A DNA stretch of 64,000 nucleotides from JACCZX01 sp963807155 (GCA_963807155.1 CAWEAZ010000023.1:124001-188000); one strand, 5' to 3'; numbered from the stretch's first letter, positions 52,957 to 63,856 are shown. Notes: generated by a model from the letters alone, not told the origin. Program-made: numbers and translations.

Positions 52957-55653
52957 TCAGCGACTCGCGGAGTCGGAACCCGCAGCGAAGTGCGTGCGAT
53001 ACCAGGCCGCTGCCTGGCCGCGCGAGTCGAGGTCGAGCTTGTCGAGAATGTGCGCGACGTGGCGCTTGACGGTGTGCAGGCTCAGGTCGAACGCGCGCGC
53101 GATCAGCTTGTTGCTGTCGCCGGCGGCGATGCGCGCCAGCACTTCGATTTCGCGCGGCGTCAACCGCTCGGTCGTTGCTGCGACACTGACTGAGCCGCAT
53201 CCGGCGCAGCGACCGGTCCCACGTTCTCGGGCGTGCGCGCCAGTGACGCAGCCCATGCACGCAGCGTTGCCGACTCTGCGGCATCCAGGTGGCCCGACCA
53301 GTCCGCACGCGCGAGGTCGCTCAACGCCGCCGCAGCGAATACCGCGCCGCGCGGTCCATCGTCAGCGCCTTTGAAGCAGCGGGCGGATCAGCGCGGCCGC
53401 CTCTTCGCGTGCGCCGCTCTTCAACGCGATCGATGCCAGCCGCACTCGCACCTCGCCCGCCTGCGCGAACATATCGGCAGCTTCTTCATGCGCGAGTACG
53501 TCGCGCCAGTGCGCGAGCGCGTCGTCGCGACGGCCTTCGAGCTCAGCCAACGCGCCCTGCAGCCCGGCCACCGGGCGCAGCCGCGGCGGATCCGCTTCGG
53601 CCAGCGTGGCCTGCAGCGCGATCAACCGCTGCAGCCAGTCGCGCAGCGCAGGCGCGTCACCGGCCGCAGCCGCAATGCGCGCGGCGAAATACAGCACGTG
53701 CCACAGCCCCCAGTTGCCGTAACCGGCCGGATGCTCCTCGACGCGAGTACGTGCGCACTGCAGCGCTTCGGCGTTGTCATCGCGCAAAAGTGCCAGCACT
53801 GCGCGCAACGCAATCGAATGGCTGCGCAAGATCACTTCATGGCCGGCCCACCGCGCGTCGCGACGCCCGCTTCGTGCAGAGTCGGCAGCCTGCTGCAGTT
53901 GGCCGAGCCACACCGCACGCCACGCGAGCGCAACCTGCGCCATCGCTCGCAACGGATACGGCCCGTCACCGATCATCGCGAGTGCGCCGGTGCCCCACCG
54001 CAGCATCGGCCCCGCCATGCCGGGGCACGCGGTCTGGCGCGGCGGCGGGATGATGTTCCACTCGCCGACCGTCTTGCACGATTGCAGCAGCTGCACGAGC
54101 TTTTCGAACGCGGGCGCAACGGCGCGGCTTTCGCCGCGCTCCAGGTGCAGCCACATCGTGACCGTCGCGGCGATCAGGCGCGCTTCGACTTCGATCAGCG
54201 GCACGCGCTGCAGCGCTTCGACGATGTCCGCGCACTCCTGCAGACGCCCGAGCGCGATCATCGCCTGGCCCCGGCGCGCCGTCATCGACTGCACAGCGCC
54301 CGTGTCGCCACGCGCGGCGTACAGCGCCTCGGCCTGCACGAAATGGCGCTCGGCCTCCTGAAAGCGCCACACGCTGATCTTGCCGATGCCCAGCACGCGC
54401 TGCAGTTCCGCATTGCCGGCGATGAATTCCGGCGGAAACGCGTCGACCAGGCGCAGCGTCGTCGGCGCCGCACCGCTGATGTTCAGTTCCGTTCCGTCGC
54501 GCAGCAATGCACGCGCTGCCTCTTCAAAGCACGATGCCGCGAGCAGCATCGCCTGCTTGCGCAGCGTGTCGCCTTCGAGCGCCGCCGCGCGCTGCATCAG
54601 CGCGCGCCAGTCGTCGGGCCGATCGAGCTGCAGACGGCGCTGCAGCGCCTCACGAAAAAGATCGTGCAGTCGCAGCGTGCGCACCGGCGCGTCGAGCACA
54701 TCGACGAACAGGCCGAGCCGCTCGATTTCATCGAGCAGCCGCGCCGCGTTCGGGTTGTCGGCAACTTGCGCACAGCGCGATGCTTCCAGCTCAGGCAGCA
54801 CGCTGACCCGCAGCAGAAAATCCGAGAGCTCCGGTCGCAACTTGTCGATCACCTCGGTGACGAGAAAGTCGAACATCGGGCGGTCTGCCGCGCGCAGCAC
54901 ATGCTCGTGAGACATCGGCGCGCTCGAACGTCCGGCGCTCGCGCCGCCCGTCACGACGCCGATCGCGATGCGCATTCCGGCCGGCCAGCCTTGCGTGCGA
55001 TCGAAGAGCCGATCGGCAATCGCCTGATCCAGACCCGATTCGGCTGCAAGCCGACGCGCGTCGTCGCGCGCGAACTGCAACTGCAGCTGCCGGAATTCAG
55101 CGAGCTCATCGCGCGCCCGCAAGCGTGCGAGCGCCAGCGGCGGCTCGGTGCGCGAAGTGATCGCTACGCTCCAGCGCGGACTCAGCCGCTCGATCAGCAG
55201 ATCAAGAAAAGCGAAGAACGCCGGGTCGTCGACGCGATGCACATCCTCGAACGCGATGATGCCGTGCGCGACCTCGCACGCATCGAGCGTGTTGATGATC
55301 TCCGCCGCCAGCGTGCGCTGCTCTTCACTCGACGCGCGGCCCACGCGCGTCACCAGCGACTCCGGCGCCGTGCGCCACGGCGGATCGAAAGGCTCGAGCG
55401 CCGCCAGCATGCATTCGAGCAGCCGCTGCAGATCGTCGCCGGCGTCGGCCGAGATCCACGCCACCGCGTGCTCCGGCGGCAGTCGCGCGATCTCGTGCGC
55501 GAGCGCGGTCGTCTTGCCGTAGCCGGCGGGTGCGCACAGCAGGACGACGCGGCGATTCAGCAGCGCATCGGCAAGCCGCGCCTGCACCAGCGCGCGCTCG
55601 ACGTACGCCGAGCGCGGCCTGGGCGGCTGAATCTTGGTGCGGGCGAAGGTCAT
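52957..55653 (-). pseudogene. MalT-like ATP-dependent LuxR-family regulator, frameshifted near its C-terminus
   Basis: From the ATG at 55653: KIQPPRPRSAYVERALVQAR, then a Walker A motif (CAPAGYGKTTALAHEIARLP), AVAWISADAGDDLQRLLECM (LAP-like linker) and many TPR-like helices (LAWRAVWLGQLQQAADSARS). The frame ends at 53362. A second frame encodes the missing C-terminal part with LTPREIEVLARIAAGDSNKL, ARAFDLSLHTVKRHVAHILD, the LuxR DNA-binding domain. About 880 aa in all. At least one, probably two, indels (53365 and about 53190). It is convergent with the SRPBCC genes, and its target genes are unknown. Confidence 0.82.
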
Positions 55654-55941
55654 GCGACGCGATCGAGAACGGCATCAGTATCGCCGACTGGACGCGTTCG
55701 GCTGTTCCTGGAGCTCAGCATCCTGGCGCAAGGGTTTACTGGCGCTCGCTGATCGTTGCCATCGATGTCGAAAATCTTGACAAGCGGGGGCATGGATCGC
55801 GCGTGACGATGCTCCAAGTCGTTGAATTAATTTCTTTTAGGTTAGACGGTATGGAAGATGCAACGGGCCGAAAGCCGGGGCGTGCGCAATTGCAGCGCGG
55901 ACCCTTGTGATCAAGGAAGCATCGAAACGCGGAGCGCACAA

Positions 55942-56758
55942 ATGAACAAGTGTCTGACCTGGATTTCCCCCCGCGCAGTTGTCGCAGCGGCCTTGGCGGT
56001 TGCCTGCGGGGCCGCCAGTGCCGTGCCGTTCTTCTGGACGGACTGGACCGGCACTGACCTGGACCCCGGCACAGGCTTCCAGGCCCAGGGAACGATCACG
56101 ACCACGACCTCCACGGTCACCGTTACATATACGAATCCCCTCGGCGTTGGTTTCTACCAGCCCAGCGGAGGAATCGACTACTACGTCAACGGCAACACCG
56201 CGTCGGGGACCATATCGCCGTACACAAGTACGTTGGTTGACAACCGTCCGACGGGCACCGACATCATTGCGCTCCAGTTTGCCGGAACACAGACGCTGCA
56301 GTTCTCGGAGACGATCGCCAATCCGGTGTTCGCATTCGTCAGTCTGAACCGCAACGGCTACGCGTTCGATCAGGACTTCGAGATCCTGAGCGTCGGCGGC
56401 ACCGACGGCCACGCCTGCGGCTATTGGGGTTGTGGCGGCGTCACGAAAGTGGTCGTGGACCTCGGGGGCGGCAACTTCGAGTACCAGCTCAACGCCAGCA
56501 ACGTCGGCGGCACCGAGCCGCACGGCACCCTGCGATTCACTGGCGCGTTCGACACCGTGACGTGGCGCAGCTCAACCAACGAGTTCTGGAACGGATTCAC
56601 GGTCGCGGTGCAGGGGACGGCCGTCGAGCTGCCTTGCGAGGTGGATCCGAGCCTGCCCCAGTGCAATCCGGGCAACCGTTCCGGAGCCGAGCAGCGTGGT
56701 GCTGCTGGGGCTTGGCCTCATCGGGTTGGGCTACTTCAGGCGGCGCAAGTCCGGCTGA
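55942..56758 (+). pseudogene. PEP-CTERM-anchored secreted protein, frameshifted before the anchor
   Basis: From ATG 55942: signal peptide (LAVACGAASA-VP), beta-rich middle (QGTITTTTSTVTVTYTNPLG, NPVFAFVSLNRNGYAFDQDF, NASNVGGTEPHGTLRFTGAF), then, after a shift near 56675, VPEPSSVVLLGLGLIGLGYF and RRRKSG with stop at 56756-56758. This end is the PEP-CTERM sorting signal: VPEP, TM helix, basic tail. The signal is removed by an exosortase in proteobacteria with extracellular polysaccharide. No exosortase gene is in this window. Its role is unknown. Confidence 0.8.
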
Positions 56759-57006
56759 GCCGGGCGCTTGCTCCATCGTGTTTTCCCGGCCGCGCAAGCC
56801 AGGGGCGTTTCATTCGTGGTGGGTTCGTCGCTCAACGCCGTCCTGTTTGATAGCCATGTCCGCATTCGGATTCAATTCTTTTCTTCGGGCGCCGGCGCGC
56901 GCAGTTCCTCAAGCCTGGAGAGGAACAGCTTGAGAATCGACGAGGTGTTTGCCTTGCTGTAACACCGTCAGATCGGTAGTTAGGCAGTGCGACGGGAGGG
57001 CACTCG

Positions 57007-59053
57007 TCAGTACAACCCGACGGCGTCGTTGAAGTGCCAGGTCCGGCGGATTTCAATCACGTCGTACTCGCGGGCCAGTGCGGGCGGGAACGCTTGGTAG
57101 TGCTCGTGGCTTTGCACGATGCGCCGTATCGCGTCATCAACTTGCGCCACGCCACTGGAGACCACGAAGGTCACCGATTCCACGGATCCGTCGCTTCGAA
57201 TGGCCACCGTCACCATCGGATGGCGGTGAGGCTGCTTCGCCACTTCGCGCACCGTTTCGACGAGTGTGTTGAATTGGATCTTCCGCGCCCATCCCTCCGC
57301 GTACTGGACAAGTTCGACATTGGGGTCGCCGCGCCCCCATAGCCTGGCTCGACGTGCGGTGCTCAACGAGAGCGGTAGTTGGCGAGCGGGATTCGAGGCT
57401 GCTTCACGCTGGGCGGCTTCCTCATCGAGCTGACGCCCGATGGCTCGACGCCGCGCTTCCCGTCTTGCCTCCTCCTCTTTTTCTGCCTCGCCGCGCGCGA
57501 CCTCTTGCGGTGCCGCGGCCGGTCGTGCGGGCTCTTGGCGTTCGGCCTCCGGTCTTGCAGTCTCGGCGCGAGCTGGTTCCTGACGAGCGGGCTCTTGACG
57601 CTGCGCCTCCGGTTGTGCGGCCCGCGCTGCGTCGACAGGGGCGGCTTCTTGACGAACTGCCTGTCGACGCTCCGCCTCCAACTGTGCCGCAGCCCGTCGC
57701 GCGGCTTCGATGCGCGCCGCTGCTTCCCGGCGAACGGCCTCTTGCTGCTCCGCCTCCAGACTCCGCCTCCAACTGTGCCGAGCGTGTCGCGCGGCTTCGA
57801 TGCGCGCCGCTGCTTCGGCGACGGCTCGCTGCTCCGCCCAATTGCGCTGCTCGCGCCGCCTCGACACGAGCGGCTTCTTGACGAGTTGCCAGCAGACGCT
57901 CCGCCTCCAACTGTGCCGCAGCCCGTCGCGCGGCTTCGATGCGCGCCGCTACTTCCTGGCGAGCGGCCTCCTGCCGCTCCGCCTCCAGTCGTGCTGCAGC
58001 CAGTTGCGCGGCCTCCTCGCGTTTAGCCTCCACTCGCGCAGCCTCGACACGTGCCGCTTCTGCCCTAAGGTCGGCCTCCCGTTTCGCGGCCTCAACCCGC
58101 GCCGCCTCCAACTGATCCGCCTGTTTGGCCAATGCAGCGGCTCGCTCCCGAACGTCCTGGCCGATTCGCTCCCGTGCTAGATCGCCGGGATCTCGATGCG
58201 CCGGCATCACAGTCTCCGGGCTCGAAACGCTCGGTGCTACCGCGATCACATCTGGCCCCGTGGGAGCGGGAGGCACGACCAGCTTGCGTCGGCCGGACGG
58301 CGCCACGTCGATCGCGGCCGTCTTGGGGATCTTCGCGGGCACTGCGTGACGGGACTCACCGGCGCGTGTAGACGTTTTCGCAGGGGCGGCAGGGGCCACG
58401 GCGTTTAGTTCTGGCTTGGCCTCTGCCTTTGGCTTGGCCGCTGGGACGATCTCGAGGGCACGCCGCCGCAGTGGTGCGGGCGACGCCGGCGGAGTCGGGG
58501 CACGCCCGCCGGCAACAGGCGGCTCGATCGATGCCTGCTGCAAAGGCGGCGCGACCGAGGTGATCGCCGGTTCCGCGGCTGTGACATGCGTCGGAACGAG
58601 CACGACGCGCAGCTCGGGCACCTCGATGCGTCGTTCTTGCCAGGGGAAGCGCAAGCCCGGAAGCCCAAGTCCCTGGCCACCGAAGGTCAGGCTCAGCAGC
58701 AATCCGTGAATCAGCAGCGAGAGCAGCAGCGAAGAAGCCATTCGCCATCGCTCAGAGCTCATGCGCTGGATCCGCGGCTGCCCGCGCGCTGCGGCTTGAG
58801 GAGATTGCTCAGCCGCCGGATTAGATGGCGGTGTCGGCGCGGCGTAGAAGAGTTGGCTCGGAGCAGGACGCTCCCCAGCCCATTGCGCCCGCAGGCCCGA
58901 CAAGCCCTCAGGTCTCGGCGCTGCCACTTCATGCGCCCCGGTACCAACTTCAAGCGGCGGGGTCGCCGGCTCGGTTGCGGGGTCCCACGGCGTGTCGACG
59001 CCTGAACTCCGCAGTTGCGCCAGACGGTGAGCAGCTTCTTCGATCGTGTTCAA
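57007..59053 (-). pseudogene. TonB-family protein with very long Ala/Glu/Arg coiled coil, frameshifted once
   Basis: From ATG 59053: soluble N-terminus, one TM helix (MASSLLLSLLIHGLLLSLTF), a Pro/Ala-rich stretch, then a long run of AARxEAxRxEA-like heptads (residues about 300-600), and, in the next frame, a C-terminal TonB-like domain (VTVAIRSDGSVESVTFVVSS, VAQVDDAIRRIVQSHEHYQA, EIRRTWHFNDAV). About 680 aa. The frame break is near 57860. The gene has exact internal repeats (see findings). The TonB domain would couple inner-membrane energy to an outer-membrane receptor across the cell wall. Confidence 0.75.
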
Positions 59054-59401
59054 CGCAGATTCCTCAGACTCGGGCGCTCATCGATACCCACGTCACCCAG
59101 GCACCATAGCTGACTATCAACGCGCCATCTGTGTACTCAAAGACAGTGCAAAGACAGTGCCTTCAAAGCATTCGCTGCCACGGGCGCAGTCACTGATATT
59201 CCGAGCGAGATGCCTTAAGACTCGTGAGCGCCTGCGCTACGCGGCGCACGAAGCCCGCCGAATGCGCTCCGTCGAGCCAGCGAGCAACGACCACCGCTTC
59301 GTTGTCCGGATCTCGGGCTGTAATTCGTATTGGTTAAGCCCGGTATCGGAGTGCATCGACCAGCACGTTGAATGCTGCAGAAGACTGGCGGCCATGTAGG
59401 T
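59054..59401. other. 348-base stretch without a convincing gene
   Basis: An open frame runs on the + strand here (59046-59399) but reads low-complexity Arg/Cys/Ser and has no supporting motif. An 11-base tandem repeat AAAGACAGTGC lies at 59139-59160. The stretch separates two leftward genes and could hold the promoter of the TonB-family gene. Confidence 0.5.
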
Positions 59402-60038
59402 TCACTTACTTGCCGCCATCGCCGCCGCGTATGACGGAGTGCCGGGCGCGGGAATCGTCCAGAAGTAAACCATGCGTCCACCCACATCCAGGCGTCTGCT
59501 CCGGCTTCCAAGTTCCCATCTGAAATGCGTGCGACACGATGCGCGTACCCGGCTTCAGATCTTTCAACAGCTTCGGCAATAACCTGACGTTGAGTTCCGG
59601 CAACAGGTACATCGTCACCACCGTAGCGTCGCGGAAGTCGGATTCAAAGACATCGCCCTGAACGATGCGCGTTTTCCCGGTCAGTTTTTCTGCCTGCACG
59701 TAACACTGTGCGAGCTTGGCCATGTCGGGGTTGTATTCGATGCCAATTGAGGTGGCGCCCAGCTTGCCCGCCGCGATCGCGATCTTGCCGTCGCCTGCGC
59801 CCAAGTCATAAACAATGTCTTTTGGCGTGACTTTGGCTACTTGAAGCATGCGCTGCACGACTTCGTCGGGCGTCGGCACCCAGACGACATCTTTACCTTC
59901 TTGACCCACTTGCGGTTTGTAGGCGCGATCGCAGGTTGCGCGCTCTTCGGCAACGACCTGGGCAGAGACGTTGCCTACGGCCAAGGCCAACAGCCCGGCT
60001 AGCGCAACTATCTTGGTGCTTCTAATGAACAGTGACAT
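59402..60038 (-). pseudogene. Exported class I SAM-dependent methyltransferase, frameshifted near the end
   Basis: From ATG 60038: signal peptide (LAVGNVSA-QV), then VVWVPTPDEVVQRMLQVAKV, the SAM motif VYDLGAGDGKIAIAAGKLGA, IGIEYNPDMAKLAQCYVQAE, and TVVTMYLLPELNVRLLPKLL. The last 30 residues are in the next frame (MVYFWTIPAPGTPSYAAAMA), ending at 59402. Motif I and post I are intact, but the signal peptide would place a SAM enzyme in the periplasm. I recall exported methyltransferases of this block order in proteobacteria, without a known substrate. Confidence 0.78.
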
Positions 60039-60301
60039 GGTGTTCGATTCTCCGTTGGTGAATGAATGAGACAGTCGAGTACTTTTATAACCTATGGCGA
60101 AGTTAGGTCACCTTCTGCATATCGGAAGTCCCGTTCGAAAGACGCCCTATCTCCGACACACGAAGGTCTGGCACTGCAGCTTCAGGCGAAGGTCCTGGTG
60201 GTGAGGACCTACTCCGTAGTCGGCCCCGATGATCGGGCAGCGCTCAGCACGCTCGGCACGGTAAAGTGGCGCCGGCCCAAAGATAACGCTCACGACGCGC
60301 G

Positions 60302-61129
60302 ATGTTTATCGTATTGCACGACGCGTGGCGGCTGCATCCACTAGCATGGATACATCGCAGTGAAGCGCGCCGAATCGCGTGGGAGCTTCGCCGCAGCGGG
60401 CACGTGGTGCGACGCTCCGCCTTTGGGCGCTCCGCCATTGCTGATTTAGGTGCTGGCCGGCGCATCCTGCGCTTGTCTGACCCCGTCATGTTCGAGGCTG
60501 TGGAGACGCTGTCGTTGGCCAGAGTGCCCTACATCGGCCCTGGTTTCGAGGCAATGAAGCGCTGCTATGACAAGTACACCGCCACTCGCCTCCTCGCCGC
60601 GAACGGCTTCACATGTCCGGAGACCGAGCTTGGCACCGAGGCTGGCCGCATTGACTTTCCCGTGGTGCTCAAGCCGCGGTGGGGCTCAGATTCCATCGGC
60701 CTCCGACATTACGCGCACGGCCCAGTGCCCGCTTCTAAGCGCAACGAACGCTACATCGTCCAGCGCTATATCCGCGGCACGGAGATAACGATTGGCGTCC
60801 TGAACGGCGAGACCGGCGCCCCGCTTCACATCCGTATTCCGGACGGCGCGCTGTATACCTTCGCGCGCAAGTACGTGCTGCGGCCGCGCATCGTGCCGGT
60901 GGCGGAACAGCGGTTCGCTACACGGGTGCGTGTCGAGGCGGTGCGGATCGCCGCAACACTCGGTGTCGACTGGGCGGCGCGAATTGATTTCATTCACGAA
61001 CCCGGCGCCGACATGCTGTACTTCCTGGAATGCGACGTGGCGCCGCTTGTCGGTCGGGGGTCAGCGTTTGACACGAGCCTGAGAGCTACAGGTCTTCCCC
61101 GCAGCGAGCTGCTAAAGCGCCTTTTCTAA
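60302..61129 (+). CDS. ATP-grasp family protein
   Basis: 275 aa. MFIVLHDAWRLHPLAWIHRS begins a preATP-grasp domain, then PFEAMKRCYDKYTATRLL-like helix (FEAMKRCYDKYTATRLLAAN), DFPVVLKPRWGSDSIGLRHY (ATP-binding loop), YIVQRYIRGTEITIGVLNGE and CDVAPLVGRGSAFDTSLRAT. This is the D-Ala-D-Ala ligase-like order, but shorter than Ddl (about 305-360 aa). The acceptor is unknown. It runs 3 bases before the hydrolase gene, so they are cotranscribed. Confidence 0.8.
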   Translation: MFIVLHDAWRLHPLAWIHRSEARRIAWELRRSGHVVRRSAFGRSAIADLGAGRRILRLSDPVMFEAVETLSLARVPYIGPGFEAMKRCYDKYTATRLLAANGFTCPETELGTEAGRIDFPVVLKPRWGSDSIGLRHYAHGPVPASKRNERYIVQRYIRGTEITIGVLNGETGAPLHIRIPDGALYTFARKYVLRPRIVPVAEQRFATRVRVEAVRIAATLGVDWAARIDFIHEPGADMLYFLECDVAPLVGRGSAFDTSLRATGLPRSELLKRLF

Positions 61130-61132
61130 CGG

Positions 61133-61986
61133 ATGATCATCTCAAGCGCGGCGGTGAAGCCCGCTCTCATCGCCGTGTGCTTGATGATGCTTTGCGGTTC
61201 GACCGAGGCGGCTGACGACTGCTCGGTCGCCGATGTGTTGGTCAATAGCTGGGTCCGAATGGCCCGGAGTCACTCTTCAGTATTGCCGACGACCCAGGCC
61301 ACCAGAAGGGAGCTCGAGTTCAAGACCAACGATCAAGTCGCATTGAAGGGCTATTCGTATTCCCCGCCGTCTCAAGAAAGCGAAACGGCTGCGAAGCACT
61401 TTATCCTTCTCCTGCAGGGAAGCGCATCTTCGGCGGCGCAGTTGGCCGAGACTGCAAGTGGTCTGGCGCTCGCTGCAAAGCGGGAAGTGTTTGTGTACGA
61501 GTATCGCGGATATGCCTCCGAAAGCACGGTCCATCCAACCGCGGCGGCGATTCAAAGAGACATCGACGCAATCATCGATAGCCTTTCTGAACGCGGCAGG
61601 CGCGGTGTCGTGATCGGGTTGTCCATGGGTGGGATCTTCGCCATTCAATCATTGAAGCGTTCGAAGGTTCCGAGAGCGGTGATCTGCGCGCACTGGTGGA
61701 CTCCGCTCCCGCTCGGGTGCCGACGATTCCATTCCTTCTCCGTTGTCCCCGCTGGATGAATCCACTCGATGCTGCTACGGCGGACGTGGTCCAACGCCTT
61801 GGCGTCCTCTATGGCGCTGACGATCTATGGTCAAAGGATCCGGCAGCTAAGGAGCTCATGGAGAAAGTGAAAGCGGGCGGCGGACGGGTGTGGATGATCG
61901 AGGGCGGGCACGTCGATCTGTCGCTCTCGGGACTCGCCGTTCGTCTGCCGATATATGTCGATTTCGTAAAGGAGCGCTCACCGTGA
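61133..61986 (+). pseudogene. Secreted alpha/beta hydrolase, frameshifted once
   Basis: From ATG 61133: signal peptide (LMMLCGSTEA-AD), KGYSYSPPSQ, LLLQGSASSAAQLAETASGL, VFVYEYRGYASESTVHPTAA and VVIGLSMGGIFAIQSLKRSK (GxSxG, nucleophile Ser), then a shift near 61690-61715 and GVLYGADDLWSKDPAAKELM with the acid and IEGGHVDLSLSG with the catalytic His. About 283 aa. It follows an ATP-grasp gene; the pair suggests synthesis and turnover of one amide or ester. Confidence 0.8.
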
Positions 61987-62097
61987 GGCATCAACGGCCG
62001 GCAGCCAGCTAGCTGCCACTCGCGCCAGTCTGCTTCTGGCCGATAGCGGACAAGGGTCGATGACAGCTTTCGACCCATTGCTGACATTCGGGTCGCT

Positions 62098-62361
62098 CTA
62101 ACGCGGACGCTCAGCCTCTGAATTGCGCAACTTGTCGGACGCAAGCGCACGGGCGGCCAGCTTGCGCGGCTGATTCACATTTTGTCGAATTACCTTGTTG
62201 CTCGAGTGCAGAACGTAACGCCCACCAAGTTCCCGCTTGGCCTGCTCTAGCCTTTGCTGGTTACGGAGCGCGAGCTCCTCCTCGGGTTCGACAATGAGCG
62301 TCTGGACTATTGGCGGGTCCGATTCGGAATGAAACCAGCGCAAAACGGTTGTCGCAGGCAT
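62098..62361 (-). CDS. Hypothetical small protein
   Basis: 87 aa, basic and helical (EEELALRNQQRLEQAKRELG, VIRQNVNQPRKLAARALASD). No family recognised, no TM helix or signal. The ATG at 62361 is behind AGGTGAG. Because the codon content is similar to neighbours and there is no better frame, it is listed with low confidence. Confidence 0.4.
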   Translation of the reverse strand: MPATTVLRWFHSESDPPIVQTLIVEPEEELALRNQQRLEQAKRELGGRYVLHSSNKVIRQNVNQPRKLAARALASDKLRNSEAERPR

Positions 62362-62668
62362 GACGATCTCACCTCTCGTTTATTGGGGGCCGCGGTTGAA
62401 CCGTGCGGACCTGTTCCAGAGTAACGACCGGCTCACGCTGTGGCGATGCCAACTCTTTGGGTTATCTGATCGCGTCGCCCTCATCCGCGGGATGGACACC
62501 TGAGCTCGCAGCGGAGGAAACGGCTCACTCAGGCGAACAACTGGGCGATACGCCATCGAACCCCACTTCGATCGCGACCCTGCGGAGGCCAGCTATCCAT
62601 TCGTTTACGGTGAGTGGTCGGTATCCTCGCAGCGAGAGCACCTGGGGCGCTCGCCAGAAGCTGACACC
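62362..62668. other. 307-base stretch without a convincing gene
   Basis: Upstream region of the RraA-family gene and of a divergent small ORF. A + strand frame (62403-62678) is open but has no motif and no ribosome site. No clear sigma-70 promoter or repeat seen by eye. Confidence 0.5.
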
Positions 62669-63328
62669 ATGCCGATGATCCCGACGATCCTGCAATCGCT
62701 GAACACCGCGGTGCTTTCGGACACGCTCGACAGCCTCGGGTTGACGCAGCAGGCCATGAAACCGTTCATACGCCCGCTGGACGACACGTTGCAGCTCATC
62801 GGCCGCGCACGCACCGGCCTGTACATGCCCGTGTACGCACCGCCCGCCGCGGGTGAGAACCCCTACGAGGTGGAAATCGCGCTCGTCGATGAACTCGCGC
62901 CCGGCGACGTGGTCGTGCTGGCGTGCGACGGCCCTACCGAGCGCATCGCCCCCTGGGGAGAACTGCTCTCCACCGCCAGCGTGGCGCGTGGTGCGGCCGG
63001 ATGCGTGACGGACGGCCTCGTCCGCGACGTGAAGCAGATCCGCGATATGCGATTTCCAGTGTTCTGCGGCGGCATCGGGCCACTCGATACCAAGGGCCGC
63101 GCGCGAATGGTCGAGCGTGACGTCCCGGTGATGTGCGCCGGTGTGAGCGTGCGTCGGAGCGACCTCGTCTTCGGCGATGTCGATGGTGTGGTTGTCATCC
63201 CGCACGACGTGGAGCAGGAAGTCGTCCGCCGTGCTCTGGAAAAGGTTTCGGGCGAGAACCAGTCGCGTGAGGCGCTGCAGCAAGGGGAAAAGCTCGCTGA
63301 CGTGTTCCGAAGGCTGGGAATTTTGTAG
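62669..63328 (+). CDS. RraA-family protein (HMG aldolase/oxaloacetate decarboxylase-like)
   Basis: 219 aa: NTAVLSDTLDSLGLTQQAMK, DELAPGDVVVLACDGPTERI, APWGELLSTASVARGAAGCV, TDGLVRDVKQIRDMRFPVFC and RARMVERDVPVMCAGVSVRR. GAAGCVTDGLVRD gives the R-D pair that binds metal and pyruvate in the class II pyruvate aldolases. Regulators of RNase E (RraA) share the fold. With no aldolase partners nearby, the substrate is open. Confidence 0.88.
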   Translation: MPMIPTILQSLNTAVLSDTLDSLGLTQQAMKPFIRPLDDTLQLIGRARTGLYMPVYAPPAAGENPYEVEIALVDELAPGDVVVLACDGPTERIAPWGELLSTASVARGAAGCVTDGLVRDVKQIRDMRFPVFCGGIGPLDTKGRARMVERDVPVMCAGVSVRRSDLVFGDVDGVVVIPHDVEQEVVRRALEKVSGENQSREALQQGEKLADVFRRLGIL

Positions 63329-63403
63329 CCAGTTGGTTGCGGCTCAGCTTGCGGCCGACTTCGAAGCTTGCCCGGAATGTCTCCTTCTGGCCGCAACGCG
63401 CCG

Positions 63404-63856
63404 TCAAGATCGCAACATGGCGTACGCCCAGGCGCCAGCCATCGCGAGTGCGAGTGCGAGAAACACCCATCGAAAAACGCTCAAAAACCCCACCGTGATG
63501 TCGCCGTTTGCGATGCCGCTCAGCGGAGTTCCGATCGGCAACCGAGCCGCTATGAACGCTCCATAGAACAAGGCCAAGCTACCCGCAAGATGAAAGCAGA
63601 CAGAGATCCAAAATTTGACAGGTTCGTCGTCTCGGCTGAACCAAGCGACGTGCCGCGAAAATTCCATTGCACTACCCACAAGTGCATGTGAAATCACCCA
63701 TACTGACCAACCCGCTCCGAGTAAAGCAATGAATGCCACCTGAAACGAGCGACGTGACCGTGGACGCCGAAAGCAGACCATAACCCCCGCGGCGCAGAGA
63801 ATCGACAGAACGAGCAGCCCGAATCCGAGTTGCCAAAGCCACGAGCTCATGTCCAT
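63404..63856 (-). CDS. Hypothetical four-TM membrane protein
   Basis: From the ATG at 63856 about 150 aa: MDMSSWLWQLGFGLLVLSIL followed by helices VAFIALLGAGWSVWVISHAL, SVCFHLAGSLALFYGAFIAA and VFRWVFLALALAMAGAWAYA. The open frame extends upstream to 63955, but that part is polar and unlikely to be coding. No family recognised. Confidence 0.6.
   Translation of the reverse strand: MDMSSWLWQLGFGLLVLSILCAAGVMVCFRRPRSRRSFQVAFIALLGAGWSVWVISHALVGSAMEFSRHVAWFSRDDEPVKFWISVCFHLAGSLALFYGAFIAARLPIGTPLSGIANGDITVGFLSVFRWVFLALALAMAGAWAYAMLRS

Noticed and set aside
52951..53374. Extension of the second SRPBCC protein to 53374
   Set aside because: The extra 140 residues are low-complexity and cover the DNA-binding end of the LuxR gene on the other strand.
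53233..55752. An 839-aa rightward frame across the LuxR-family gene
   Set aside because: Its composition (Arg, Gln, His) and lack of motifs mark it as antisense of the MalT-like regulator, which has Walker A and LuxR motifs.
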